Of a stretch of 64,000 nt of DNA, positions 1 to 8,531 are shown piece after piece. Under the pieces are notes generated by a model. That model worked only from the letters and a program-made list of their open reading frames with translations. It did no database searches and was not told the DNA's origin. The DNA is from Prevotella sp. UBA6994 (GTDB lineage Bacteria > Bacteroidota > Bacteroidia > Bacteroidales > Bacteroidaceae), in contig DJXW01000035.1 in assembly GCA_002449845.1 (NCBI GenBank), positions 3,184 through 67,183 of the forward strand, given 5' to 3'. Made by a program: the position numbers and the translations under genes. Position 1 is the first letter of the stretch, and every line of letters begins with the position of its first letter.

Positions 1-958
1 GCACGTCCATCTCGTGATAAAGCCCCGTATTGTATGTAGGTGCTCCCACGATCAATCCATTGTAACGGAAGATGTCGCGCAAGATATAAGAATGGTGCGT
101 CTTTGACACATTATATATTACTATATTCTTCAAGCCCTCCTGACTGGCGGCACGTGCAATCACCTCTGCCATGCGCTCGGTATTGCCATACATCGTACCA
201 TAGCAAATCACCAAGCCAGGCTCGGTTTCGTACTTACTCATCTGGTCGTACATACCCACAACCTTGTCGATGTAATCATGCCATACAGGACCGTGAGTGG
301 CGCAGATATAGTTAATCTTCACACCGGCGAGCTTCTTCAGGGCATTCTGAACAGGTACTCCATACTTGCCGACGATGTTAGAGTAGTAACGAACCATCTC
401 CAACCAGAACGTGTCGCAATTGATTTCACTATCTATCACGCCGCCATTCAATGCACCAAAACATCCGAAAGCATCTCCGGAGAAAAGGATGTTGTTGACC
501 ACATCCAGCGTGACCATCGTCTCTGGCCAGTGAACCATGGGCGTAAACACGAAGTTGAGCGTGTGGTGTCCCAATTCGAGTGAGTCGCCATTCTTCACCT
601 CTAATTGATTATCCGCAATACCATAGAAGCCCTCCATCATGCCAAAGGTTTTCTTGTTGCCGATAATCTTGACGTTTGGGTAATATTTCTTCATCAGAGC
701 CAACGACCCGCTATGGTCAGGCTCCATGTGGTTGATGACGATATAGTCGATGGGACGGTCGCCTATCACCTCACGAATGTTTTCGAGACATTGCGTGAAG
801 AAATCCACCTCCACGGTATCAACCAAACAAACCAAATCGTCGTCTATCAGGTAAGAATTGTAAGAAACGCCATTGGGCAATGGCCATAATCCCTCAAAAA
901 GATTTTTGTTACGGTCGTTTACGCCTACATAGTAAACTTTGTTGCTAATTTCTATCAT
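1..958 (-). CDS. FprA-family flavo-diiron protein (3' end outside window)
   Basis: The protein starts MIEISNKVYYVG and reads to the window edge. It has an N-terminal metallo-beta-lactamase-like di-iron domain with the ligand run NHMEPDH (H77, E79, D81, H82), then VHWPETM, a SGDAFG aspartate and CATHGPVW. The flavodoxin domain begins with the FMN-binding stretch ICYGTMYGNTERMAE. Family knowledge: these cytoplasmic enzymes reduce O2 to water or NO to N2O using electrons from rubredoxin or a similar donor, protecting anaerobes from oxygen or nitrosative stress. The end of the flavodoxin domain is missing because the window stops. The start at 958 is the first ATG of the frame and gives the family's usual N-terminus. 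It diverges from the sugar kinase at 1105. Confidence 0.93.
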   Translation of the reverse strand, partial: MIEISNKVYYVGVNDRNKNLFEGLWPLPNGVSYNSYLIDDDLVCLVDTVEVDFFTQCLENIREVIGDRPIDYIVINHMEPDHSGSLALMKKYYPNVKIIGNKKTFGMMEGFYGIADNQLEVKNGDSLELGHHTLNFVFTPMVHWPETMVTLDVVNNILFSGDAFGCFGALNGGVIDSEINCDTFWLEMVRYYSNIVGKYGVPVQNALKKLAGVKINYICATHGPVWHDYIDKVVGMYDQMSKYETEPGLVICYGTMYGNTERMAEVIARAASQEGLKNIVIYNVSKTHHSYILRDIFRYNGLIVGAPTYNTGLYHEMDV

Positions 959-1104
959 CAGTACACTTGATTTTATATTATTTTGCAAATATCCGAATTT
1001 TTACGCACATAGCAAAATGATTTCCCAAAAAACATTGCATTACATTTTGATATTTGCGCAAAAATATAGAAATTTGCAAACTGAAACATAAATACTTTTT
1101 TGAA

Positions 1105-2034
1105 ATGCGTAAGGTAATAGGAATAGGAGAGACCGTTCTCGACATCATATTTAAAAACGACCAACCCATTGGGGCTTATCCTGGTGGTTCTACGTTTAAC
1201 GCCATCATTTCCTTAGGACGTTGTGGCGTAAACACGTCATTTATCTCTGAAGCGGGCAATGACCGTGTGGGTAAGCAAATCATCGACTTCTTAAAGGAAA
1301 ACGGTGTTGACGCTTCGGGCGTGAGCCAATTTCCCGACTCGCAATCGCCCATCTCACTGGCTTTCCTCAATGCCAACAACGATGCGGAATATCTCTTCTA
1401 CAAAGACCATCCGCACGACCAATTGGATTTCGTCTATCCTGACATTCAGCCCGACGACATCATTCTCTTTGGCTCTTACTTTGCCGTGAATCCCGTGATT
1501 CGCCCGCAAGTGATGGGACTGCTGGATTACGCCCGCAATCATGGTGCCATCATCTACTACGACGTGAACTTCCGTCCTTCTCATCGACATGAGGTGATGA
1601 AACTCACACCCAACTTGTTGGAAAACCTGGAATATGCCGACATCGTGCGAGGCAGTCATGAAGACTTTGAAGTGCTTTACAAGATGGAAGACCCCACGAA
1701 GGTGTACAACTCGGAGATTTCTTTTTATTGCAAGAAGTTTATCTACACCCACGGCAGTCAACCCGTCACGCTGAGGGCTGAAGGTGGATTCCACAAGGAA
1801 TATCCCGTGAAGCAGACACAAACGGTCAGTACCATTGGCGCAGGCGACAACTTCAATGCGGGCTTCATCTTCGGCTTGATGAAATATGGCATTACTCGCA
1901 AACATATCGAAAACGGACTCTCTGAGGAACAATGGGACAACATCATCGAGTGTGCCCAAGCCTTCTCGGCAGAAACTTGCAAGAGCCTTTTCAACTATGT
2001 GTCTGTAGAGTTTGGCAAGCAACAAAAGGTATGA
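1105..2034 (+). CDS. PfkB-family carbohydrate kinase (fructokinase-like)
   Basis: This is a cytoplasmic ATP-dependent sugar kinase of the ribokinase/PfkB fold, about 309 residues. The start MRKVIGIGETVLDIIF is the usual family N-terminus, so I chose the ATG at 1105 over an in-frame ATG at 1054. YPGGSTFNAIISLGRCG matches the N-terminal PfkB signature. STIGAGDNFNAGF near the C-terminus is the second signature, with the catalytic Asp in GAGD. The closest functional guess is fructokinase, but substrate cannot be read from the sequence. Its TGA (2032-2034) overlaps the ATG (2031-2033) of the next gene as ATGA, so the two are probably translationally coupled. Confidence 0.9.
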   Translation: MRKVIGIGETVLDIIFKNDQPIGAYPGGSTFNAIISLGRCGVNTSFISEAGNDRVGKQIIDFLKENGVDASGVSQFPDSQSPISLAFLNANNDAEYLFYKDHPHDQLDFVYPDIQPDDIILFGSYFAVNPVIRPQVMGLLDYARNHGAIIYYDVNFRPSHRHEVMKLTPNLLENLEYADIVRGSHEDFEVLYKMEDPTKVYNSEISFYCKKFIYTHGSQPVTLRAEGGFHKEYPVKQTQTVSTIGAGDNFNAGFIFGLMKYGITRKHIENGLSEEQWDNIIECAQAFSAETCKSLFNYVSVEFGKQQKV

Positions 2035-3257
2035 AATACCAAACAGCAACCCTAAGCAACGGGTTACGTGTCATTCACTTACCTTCTTCCCTACCCGTCG
2101 TTTACTGCGGTTACCAGATTGCCGTTGGAACACGCGACGAACAACCTGGGGAGGAGGGATTGGCGCATTTCTGCGAACACATCACGTTTAAGGGAACAGA
2201 AAGGCGCAGTTCATTACAGGTTCTGAATTGTCTGGAACGTGTAGGGGGAGAGTTGAATGCCTATACCACCAAGCAACGCACCACTTATTATTGTGCCATC
2301 TTGAAGGATTACGTGGCAAAGGCGGTTGACTTGCTTACAGACATCGTGTTTCACAGCACTTATCCACAGAGTGAGATTGACAAAGAGGTGGAGGTGATTT
2401 GCGACGAGATAGAGAGTTACTATGATTCTCCTGCCGAACTCATCTACGATGAATTTGAAAACATCATCTTTCACGGACATCCGTTGGGACACAACATCTT
2501 AGGTACTTCCCAACGTGTGAGAAGCTTCACTTCCGAAGATGCCCTGCGGTTTACACGGAAGTATTATCGTCCTGCAAACAGCATCTTCTTCGCATACGGA
2601 GACGTTGACTTCAAACGGTTAATACGACTCTTAGAGTTGAGAAACCGCAACGTCACGAATGGGGAAATTCCTCTCACGCCACCCTTCCAAGTGCCCAATG
2701 CTTCAACGTCACAAACCATTGTCCGTGAGATGCACACCCATCAGGCACACGTGATGATGGGTTGCCAAGCGTATGACATGCACCATCCTCACCGAATGAC
2801 ACTCTATCTGTTGAACAACATCCTTGGAGGACCCAACATGAATGCCAAACTGAATCTTGCATTACGGGAACGACATGGATTGGTTTATGTCGTGGAAAGT
2901 ATGACTGCCAACTATAGCGATACGGGATTGTGGAGCGTGTATTTCGGATGCGACCCACAAGACGTGGAGAAGTGTTGCAGATTGGTGCGCAAAGAACTGA
3001 ACAACATCAAGAGGAAAGCCATGAGTCCATCACAACTCAAGGCTGCACAACAACAAATCAAAGGACAAATCGGTGTGGCTTGCGATAACAGATTGCAATT
3101 TGCTCTCGACTTTGGCAAGGATTACCTGCTCTATGGATGGGAAAAAGACATTGATTCTTTCTTCCATCAAATAGACAGCATCACCGCGCAAGACATCCTC
3201 GAAGTAGCAAATGAGCTTTTCAAAGAGGAAAAGCTTACCACGCTAATCATCAAATAG
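2031..3257 (+). CDS. M16-family zinc peptidase (pitrilysin/processing peptidase type)
   Basis: 408 residues. The inverted zinc motif HxxEH is seen as HFCEH at residues 46-50 in EEGLAHFCEHITFKG. The downstream acidic run EVEVICDEIESYYDSP supplies the third zinc ligand, as in the family. The C-terminal half has the inactive M16 repeat (LNNILGGPNMNAKLNLALRE, with YVVES after it). No signal peptide is seen, so it is probably cytoplasmic and acts on small peptides or signal sequences. It overlaps the upstream sugar kinase by four bases. A 10-bp repeat field and a strong hairpin terminator follow the stop. Confidence 0.9.
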   Translation: MKYQTATLSNGLRVIHLPSSLPVVYCGYQIAVGTRDEQPGEEGLAHFCEHITFKGTERRSSLQVLNCLERVGGELNAYTTKQRTTYYCAILKDYVAKAVDLLTDIVFHSTYPQSEIDKEVEVICDEIESYYDSPAELIYDEFENIIFHGHPLGHNILGTSQRVRSFTSEDALRFTRKYYRPANSIFFAYGDVDFKRLIRLLELRNRNVTNGEIPLTPPFQVPNASTSQTIVREMHTHQAHVMMGCQAYDMHHPHRMTLYLLNNILGGPNMNAKLNLALRERHGLVYVVESMTANYSDTGLWSVYFGCDPQDVEKCCRLVRKELNNIKRKAMSPSQLKAAQQQIKGQIGVACDNRLQFALDFGKDYLLYGWEKDIDSFFHQIDSITAQDILEVANELFKEEKLTTLIIK

Positions 3258-3260
3258 AAT

Positions 3261-3332
3261 CCCTAGGATTACCTAGACTTTCTAGGATTACTAGGATTTC
3301 CTAGGATTTCCTAGGTTTTCCTAGGATTTCCT
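3261..3332. repeat. Short tandem repeat of about 10 bp, CTAGGATTTC
   Basis: Immediately after the M16 stop there are consecutive copies of CTAGGATTTC with small changes (CTAGGATTA, CTAGGTTTTC), beginning with two looser copies. Each junction makes the palindrome CCTAGG or a near match. The array runs directly into the terminator hairpin. No coding frame uses it. Confidence 0.85.
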
Positions 3333-3336
3333 AAAA

Positions 3337-3370
3337 AAAGAGGAGATTCTCTTTTCCGAATCTCCTCTTT
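3337..3370. terminator. Bidirectional hairpin terminator
   Basis: A perfect 13-bp stem, AAAGAGGAGATTC paired with GAATCTCCTCTTT, encloses an 8-base loop. The preceding A run (3333-3339) becomes a T tract on the minus strand. It lies between the convergent M16 gene and the secreted protein gene ending at 3378, so it can serve both. Confidence 0.85.
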
Positions 3371-3377
3371 CTATCTT

Positions 3378-5741
3378 TTATTTCACCATCTTCTTCCCAT
3401 TGACGATGTAAATACCCTTTCCTGTTGGTAAATCTCCAGAAATCCTGCGACCTTGCAAATCATAAATGCCATTCACTTGCTGCTCTTCGTTCTCTTCCAT
3501 TCTCACGTCATCAATGCCATCAACGTAGGTATTGATCTTTCGCATTTCCTCCTCAGTGAGAATGAGCCAACGTTGCGTGGTGGCAGAATTGGCAAGGTTG
3601 AACGTGGCTTGTCCCACCGTTCCCGACGCATTAGCCAACATACAATTAGGAGACCATTCGGTAATGGGATGAATCATCCAATAGCCACGATACTTCTCTG
3701 CGGTTACATCTACACGACCGCGCATCAGATGCAACCAGTCATTGGCGATGGGCGACGTGCGCTCTGCTACCACGAAACGAGAACCGTTGTATGTAATCAA
3801 CTTACCCGTTGCGGCATTGCGTATGGTGTAATATTGGTTGGATGGCTCGAAAGAAAGATACCATGCTGCTGAGTCATTGGCGGCAGCCTCATCACTACTC
3901 ATCTGAACCACGTTCAACATTCCGTTCTTCCCTTCCTTCAGATAAGACGTATATAATCCACGTCCCTCGTTCTCGTTCTTCAGATAATATTTCACGTCAT
4001 CCTCATGTTCAAAAGAATAATAGGGTTCTGCAAACGTGGAATAATTATGTTCCAGTCCATCCTCTCCCAAAGCTTGGCAAATCAACGCATTGGCATAGTA
4101 GAGTGCTTTCGTGCCATTGTCTTCGTTGGCACCATTGATACCGTATGGCCACATGTGCTGATAGTCGCCGTTCAAACGTGATCCATTGGTGTTATCCCAG
4201 AAGTCGAGGAATGCGCTCACGCGGTCGCCCAACCATTGTCCTGACCCCACGGTATTGTTATTATAGTTTTGCGTTCCCGACCTCATGACGGTCTTACTCC
4301 ATTGTGTGGAATAAGGAATCACGCCCAGTCCATGCTCCATCTCGTGCATGATGGTTCCCGTGCGTTGGTAAGAGGCATTGGCTCCCATATTCATCCAAGG
4401 ATTATCAGCATAGTAGCAGTCTGCGGTAGGCGTACCAGAGCTATAGCCAATGCTGAATGCCTTTCGGGCAGATGTCAGATTGTTGAATATCTCACAAGCC
4501 TCCGTAGCGGCGGCATTCACGCGTTTGTTGGCAGCCTCATCGCCACCATTGTTATACCAATACGTGATATTACCCTTGGGGATGGTATAGAATCGGATGA
4601 CGTCGCCATATTTCACCCTACCCTCTTTGGTCTTGGCGTAAGCACGCATATAGTATTTCGTACAAGGGGTGAGGTTTTCTATATAGTATATCTCCCCGTG
4701 ATTGTTCAGGTACTCCGTGGAGGTATTATCTTTTATGGTAGGATTGCCCTCCGTATTCCAGCACAGTCCTTGTTCGGTGATTTCATTCGTCGAGAATCCA
4801 CTGGTGGAGAGACGGGCGAATGCCATCGTTGCGCCACGTGCAAAGCGTTTCTCCGTAACGACACTCTTGTTGGCATTGTTCCAGTTGTATTCATCCAACA
4901 CCACCATCAGCAAACGCACATGCTCGTCCATTGCCTCAAACGAAGCCGTCACATCATCATAAATGGCTTGGGCGGCATCAATCTCTGCCTTCAGGTCGGA
5001 TGCTCCGATACCCGAACCATCTCCGTATGCCGCATTTGCCTCGTCGATATATTGTTTCAGAAACGCTTTCTTTGCCTCTCTGTCAATATCTCCCACAGGC
5101 GTATCGCGCTCTATTTTCACGAAATCGAGAATCAGTTGGGCATACACACCAGCTACGGGCGACTGGTTGGCAGCATATCCAATCTGTATCTTGCCCGAGA
5201 CTTGTTGGGCTACGGTGAACGTCAATGTATCGGGAATCCATTCGCCTTGTGGAAACTTGCGAACCTTGCTCTGGGTACGTTTGCCCGACGTAGGAATCCA
5301 CGATGTCTGGTTGTAGGCATTCACTTGGCTGCTCGCATTGTAATAGGCTGTAATCATCCTATAATTACCTGCCGGCAACATGATGGTCTGTGCATACAAC
5401 TGGGCAGAATTGAAGCCGGGAGACATCACAAGGCCGCCACCCTCTGACTGACCAGCAGAGTTAACGGTGGGAACAGATAATCCTGTGAACGTCTTCTTGG
5501 TACCAAACTGATACACACCAGCTATGACATTGGTCTTTGATGGGTCAACCACCGTCCATCCGTCAATGTCGAGCACCTCTGCTTCCACGTCTCCCTCGTC
5601 TTCAATGGTATAGTCGAAACGAGTATCGAAACTCGCATTCTTCAAGTAGATGTCCGTCACGTCGTAAAACGTCTGTGCCTCTATGCCTGAAAAGCCCTGA
5701 CACACTAACGCACAAGTCAATAGTAATGATTTCATTCTCAT
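3378..5741 (-). CDS. Secreted HExxH zinc metallopeptidase-like protein with FN3-like module and C-terminal sorting-type tail
   Basis: About 787 residues. MRMKSLLLTCALVCQGFSGIEAQ is a signal peptide; 5741 (or the ATG at 5735) is preferred because the upstream in-frame extension is hydrophilic and would bury it. The N-terminal half contains a beta-rich carbohydrate-binding-like segment and a helical spacer. A fibronectin-III-like module follows (residues about 300-390). Then comes a metallopeptidase-like region with HEMEHGLG (about 466-471), giving two zinc His and the catalytic Glu. A C-terminal beta-trefoil-like stretch with YTIRNAATGKLITYNG is plausible. The end, GIYDLQGRRI then GKGIYIVNGKKMVK, is the tail shared with other secreted proteins here. 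It diverges from the small secreted protein and DUF6055 gene, with a promoter-like element on each strand between them. Confidence 0.75.
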   Translation of the reverse strand: MRMKSLLLTCALVCQGFSGIEAQTFYDVTDIYLKNASFDTRFDYTIEDEGDVEAEVLDIDGWTVVDPSKTNVIAGVYQFGTKKTFTGLSVPTVNSAGQSEGGGLVMSPGFNSAQLYAQTIMLPAGNYRMITAYYNASSQVNAYNQTSWIPTSGKRTQSKVRKFPQGEWIPDTLTFTVAQQVSGKIQIGYAANQSPVAGVYAQLILDFVKIERDTPVGDIDREAKKAFLKQYIDEANAAYGDGSGIGASDLKAEIDAAQAIYDDVTASFEAMDEHVRLLMVVLDEYNWNNANKSVVTEKRFARGATMAFARLSTSGFSTNEITEQGLCWNTEGNPTIKDNTSTEYLNNHGEIYYIENLTPCTKYYMRAYAKTKEGRVKYGDVIRFYTIPKGNITYWYNNGGDEAANKRVNAAATEACEIFNNLTSARKAFSIGYSSGTPTADCYYADNPWMNMGANASYQRTGTIMHEMEHGLGVIPYSTQWSKTVMRSGTQNYNNNTVGSGQWLGDRVSAFLDFWDNTNGSRLNGDYQHMWPYGINGANEDNGTKALYYANALICQALGEDGLEHNYSTFAEPYYSFEHEDDVKYYLKNENEGRGLYTSYLKEGKNGMLNVVQMSSDEAAANDSAAWYLSFEPSNQYYTIRNAATGKLITYNGSRFVVAERTSPIANDWLHLMRGRVDVTAEKYRGYWMIHPITEWSPNCMLANASGTVGQATFNLANSATTQRWLILTEEEMRKINTYVDGIDDVRMEENEEQQVNGIYDLQGRRISGDLPTGKGIYIVNGKKMVK

Positions 5742-5772
5742 GCTTTTATCATTGATTAAGTTGATTTGTTCA

Positions 5773-5780
5773 CAAAGGTA
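5773..5780 (-). promoter_or_regulatory. Bacteroidetes -7 element for the 3378-5741 gene
   Basis: TACCTTTG on the minus strand matches TAnnTTTG, about 32 bases upstream of the ATG at 5741. I see no clear TTTG at the -33 position. Confidence 0.5.
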
Positions 5781-5843
5781 CACCTTTTTTGTCATAGACT
5801 GGATATTTTCCTTGTTTTTTTTCGGAAAAATACAGAAAATATT

Positions 5844-5851
5844 TATCTTTG
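5844..5851 (+). promoter_or_regulatory. Bacteroidetes -7 element for the 5894-8342 operon
   Basis: TATCTTTG matches TAnnTTTG and lies 42 bases before the ATG at 5894, in a very AT-rich gap between divergent genes. The -33 element is not clear. Confidence 0.5.
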
Positions 5852-5893
5852 CACCAATTAGAACATTTTTTATCAAGTAAATCATTACAGTCA

Positions 5894-6310
5894 ATGAAAC
5901 ATCAATTACTATTATCCTGCTTATTGGCTTGCGGTGCTTGGCAAACTGCTCTTGCCGATGAAATCGACGTGGTATATATGCTGACCACTCTCCATACGGG
6001 TACGACGAAAGAGGTGATGCTCACCAACGACAATGTGTTTGTGGGTCCGAAGCTCAAGGGTAAGGACCATCTTTTTGTATGGGGAAACAACACGTATTCA
6101 TCCGACCAGATTCAGGAGATTCGATTTGAGAAACGTACCATTGATGCCATTCTCACCGTAGAGGCTCCCACCGACAGGAAGGAGGACGACAATGCCGTTT
6201 ATAATCTCAACGGACAGAAGGTGTGCGACATCAGCACGTTTGAGTCGCAGTTCATGTCTCTTCCCAAAGGCATTTATATCATCAACGGCAAAAAGGTCAT
6301 CAAAAAATAA
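5894..6310 (+). CDS. Small secreted protein with C-terminal sorting-type tail
   Basis: 138 residues, family not recognised. MKHQLLLSCLLACGAWQTALADE is a signal peptide, which fixes the start at 5894 rather than an earlier in-frame ATG at 5849. The short mature part (VVYMLTTLHTGTTKEVMLTN, then SSDQIQEIRFEKR) looks like a small beta-sandwich. It is followed by AVYNLNGQKV and PKGIYIINGKKVIKK, the tail found on several secreted proteins here. The stop is 7 bases before the next ATG, so it is cotranscribed with the DUF6055 gene. An accessory or adaptor role for that protein is possible but is inference. Confidence 0.8.
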   Translation: MKHQLLLSCLLACGAWQTALADEIDVVYMLTTLHTGTTKEVMLTNDNVFVGPKLKGKDHLFVWGNNTYSSDQIQEIRFEKRTIDAILTVEAPTDRKEDDNAVYNLNGQKVCDISTFESQFMSLPKGIYIINGKKVIKK

Positions 6311-6317
6311 CTGAACC

Positions 6318-8342
6318 ATGAGAAGATTATTATTGATTTTGCTGGCAACGCTTGGTTTGCAACACGCAACAGCTCAAGATACGATTTGGGTGAAATACGA
6401 CAATCGCTTAAAGCCCAACAAGGCTTTCTCTATCAGCAATGCCGACTCTATTGAGTTCAGGATGCAAGAGCGGGACGGATCTGTTCCCATCATGAAGATT
6501 TACAGAAGCTCTGTCACTCGTGGCTACGTGGAATATCGCCTTGCCACTCTTTTCGGCTCCGACGGCATCGAGAGCGGTAGCATCATGATGAAAAATCCAG
6601 GGCGCATTTTGTATAAGCCCAGCACTTACTCTAACGTTGACTATACTGACGATGCAAGCAGATGGAGCTTCCACCGTTCCATGGAGAGTGAGCATTTCGT
6701 GGTGTTCTGGGAGAAGGGATTTGGCAACGACCCCACCAAGGCGGGCAGCTATCGCTTCGACCCGAAGGCCATGCTGGCAAATGCGGAGAATATCTGGAAG
6801 AAATATGTGGATGAACTGGGATTTCTCGTCCCTGGAAAATCTACCACTGATACATATAAAATAGAGATGTATGTGTTTTACCAGACGGATTGGAAAGCGG
6901 AAGGCTCAGGCGTAGATGCCAAGGTTGGTCTGCTCAACGTCAATCCCAGTGCCATCTCTTCGCGCGGAGGCATGACCGTTGCTCATGAGATTGGACATAC
7001 GTTCCAATATTTGGTGAGCTGCGACCTCGGACAACAGCATGGTTACAACTATGGCTATGGCGCAAATGCTTCTGGCGGCAACGGCTGGTGGGAGAGCTGT
7101 GCCAACTGGCAGGGATATAAATGTTATCCTGAACGCCAGTTTACTGACGGCGAATATTTTGAGGGACATCTCCCTAAACATCACTTGAACATCCTGCATG
7201 AAGACTGGCGTTATGAAAACTGCTTTGTACAGGATTATTGGTGCATGAAACACGGACAAGACTTCATCGGTAAGTTGTGGCGACAAGCCAACAAGCCCGA
7301 AGATCCTATAGAGACTTATAAACGACTGAACAAGCTATCACAGGAGGAACTCAACGATGAGCTGTATGAGGGCTTCGCTCGCATGGCTACATGGGACATC
7401 GACGGTGTGCGCGAGGCTGCCAAGCACCGTATAGGTCAACACGTGGCTCACTTGCATCAGGCAACGGGCTCTGCGGGTACCTGGGAGGTGGACTCTGCCT
7501 ATTGCCCGCAAAACTATGGATATAACATCATCAACCTCAACACCGCCAAGGCAGGCACCATCGTAAAGGCTCATTTCAAGGGGATAGCAGGCAACAAGGG
7601 CTATCGTGCCATCAACGTGAACAAGGCGGGATGGAGATATGGCTTCGTGGCGTATAGCAACGACGGCACTCGTACCTACGGCGAAGTGGGACGCGACAAG
7701 GAGGGTGACATCTCGCTGACCATTCCCGACAATTGCCACCGTCTGTTCTTCGTCGTGATGGGTGCGCCTACGTCTTATTGGAGACATCCTTGGGACGACA
7801 ATGCTTCTAACGATGAGCAATGGCCCTATCAGGTGACGTTTGAAAACACCAACCTCTTCGGTGAGTTTGGCGATTATCCCGACGACTACGCGCGTTGTGA
7901 TACCACCGTCTATATTGATGCAGAACTGGAATACAGCGGTAGTTATTACTCCAGTACGAGGGTGCAATACGACATGGCTGCCGTAAGCCAGGCGCTCGGA
8001 TTGAGTACTGCCCAGATGAAAGCCGTGGGTCGCACAGCCTCGTCTAATCCCCGATTCGTGGGTATAAGCGCAAACGGCAATATCACTACAGGCACAACCA
8101 CCAGCACCAGTTCCAACACCTGCTACGGCCATTGGTTTACCACCGCAGGCAACGTTTGTGGATATGACAATTCTGCTGCCATCTTTGCAGAGTTTTATCC
8201 CGACAGATACGGTTGTTACGTAGGTCAGTATCCTGGGCATTTGGTTCGGGGCAAGACTTATACCATTCGCCAAGCTATCCAATATACCAAAAACGGAAAA
8301 CAATATACTGCAACGATGGTGGTGAACCTAAAGGTGAAGTGA
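6318..8342 (+). CDS. Secreted DUF6055-type protein with HExxH motif and C-terminal DUF4859-like domain
   Basis: 674 residues. MRRLLLILLATLGLQHATAQ is a signal peptide. FSISNADSIEFRMQ near the N-terminus is a short segment common in Bacteroidetes surface proteins. The central region begins SMESEHFVVFWEKGFG and contains AHEIGHTFQYL (HEIGH at 223-227), then GNGWWESCANWQGY, consistent with a zinc metalloprotease-like DUF6055 domain. The last 140 residues (from about DTTVYIDAELEYSG) resemble DUF4859, a beta-domain often paired with it. It lacks the GIYIVNGKK tail of its two neighbours and simply ends VVNLKVK. Substrate is unknown; a role on host or dietary glycoproteins would fit the context but is inference. 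Confidence 0.8.
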   Translation: MRRLLLILLATLGLQHATAQDTIWVKYDNRLKPNKAFSISNADSIEFRMQERDGSVPIMKIYRSSVTRGYVEYRLATLFGSDGIESGSIMMKNPGRILYKPSTYSNVDYTDDASRWSFHRSMESEHFVVFWEKGFGNDPTKAGSYRFDPKAMLANAENIWKKYVDELGFLVPGKSTTDTYKIEMYVFYQTDWKAEGSGVDAKVGLLNVNPSAISSRGGMTVAHEIGHTFQYLVSCDLGQQHGYNYGYGANASGGNGWWESCANWQGYKCYPERQFTDGEYFEGHLPKHHLNILHEDWRYENCFVQDYWCMKHGQDFIGKLWRQANKPEDPIETYKRLNKLSQEELNDELYEGFARMATWDIDGVREAAKHRIGQHVAHLHQATGSAGTWEVDSAYCPQNYGYNIINLNTAKAGTIVKAHFKGIAGNKGYRAINVNKAGWRYGFVAYSNDGTRTYGEVGRDKEGDISLTIPDNCHRLFFVVMGAPTSYWRHPWDDNASNDEQWPYQVTFENTNLFGEFGDYPDDYARCDTTVYIDAELEYSGSYYSSTRVQYDMAAVSQALGLSTAQMKAVGRTASSNPRFVGISANGNITTGTTTSTSSNTCYGHWFTTAGNVCGYDNSAAIFAEFYPDRYGCYVGQYPGHLVRGKTYTIRQAIQYTKNGKQYTATMVVNLKVK

Positions 8343-8394
8343 CTGGGTAAAAAAGAAGCATGAAGTAAGAAAGTAAGAAGCAAGAGATATGTTT

Positions 8395-8505
8395 AGGAGT
8401 GAGGAGTGAGGGGTGAGAGGTGAGAGATTAGTCTTTTTGATTGAGATTCGTGATTGAGATTTCAGCAGCCGTGGCTATTCTCTCACCCCTCACCTCTCAC
8501 CTCTT
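8395..8505. repeat. Imperfect inverted repeat of GTGAGGGGTGAGAG-type units
   Basis: Purine-rich GAGGAGTGAGGGGTGAGAGG (starting near 8401) is mirrored by CTCTCACCCCTCACCTCTC near 8480-8503. GTGAGGGGTGAGAG occurs exactly in both arms, and the right arm is followed by a T-rich stretch. It lies between the convergent DUF6055 and wbqC-like genes and could fold as a long terminator stem. Confidence 0.6.
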
Positions 8506-8531
8506 TTTCTCTTTTCCTTTAAAAACACCAA

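Noticed and set aside
1354..2049. Minus-strand frame across the PfkB kinase
   Set aside because: Antisense to a gene with both PfkB signatures; no family match by eye.
4269..5447. Long open frame on the plus strand across the HEMEH protein gene
   Set aside because: Antisense to a gene with a signal peptide, HExxH motif and recognised tail; no motif of its own.
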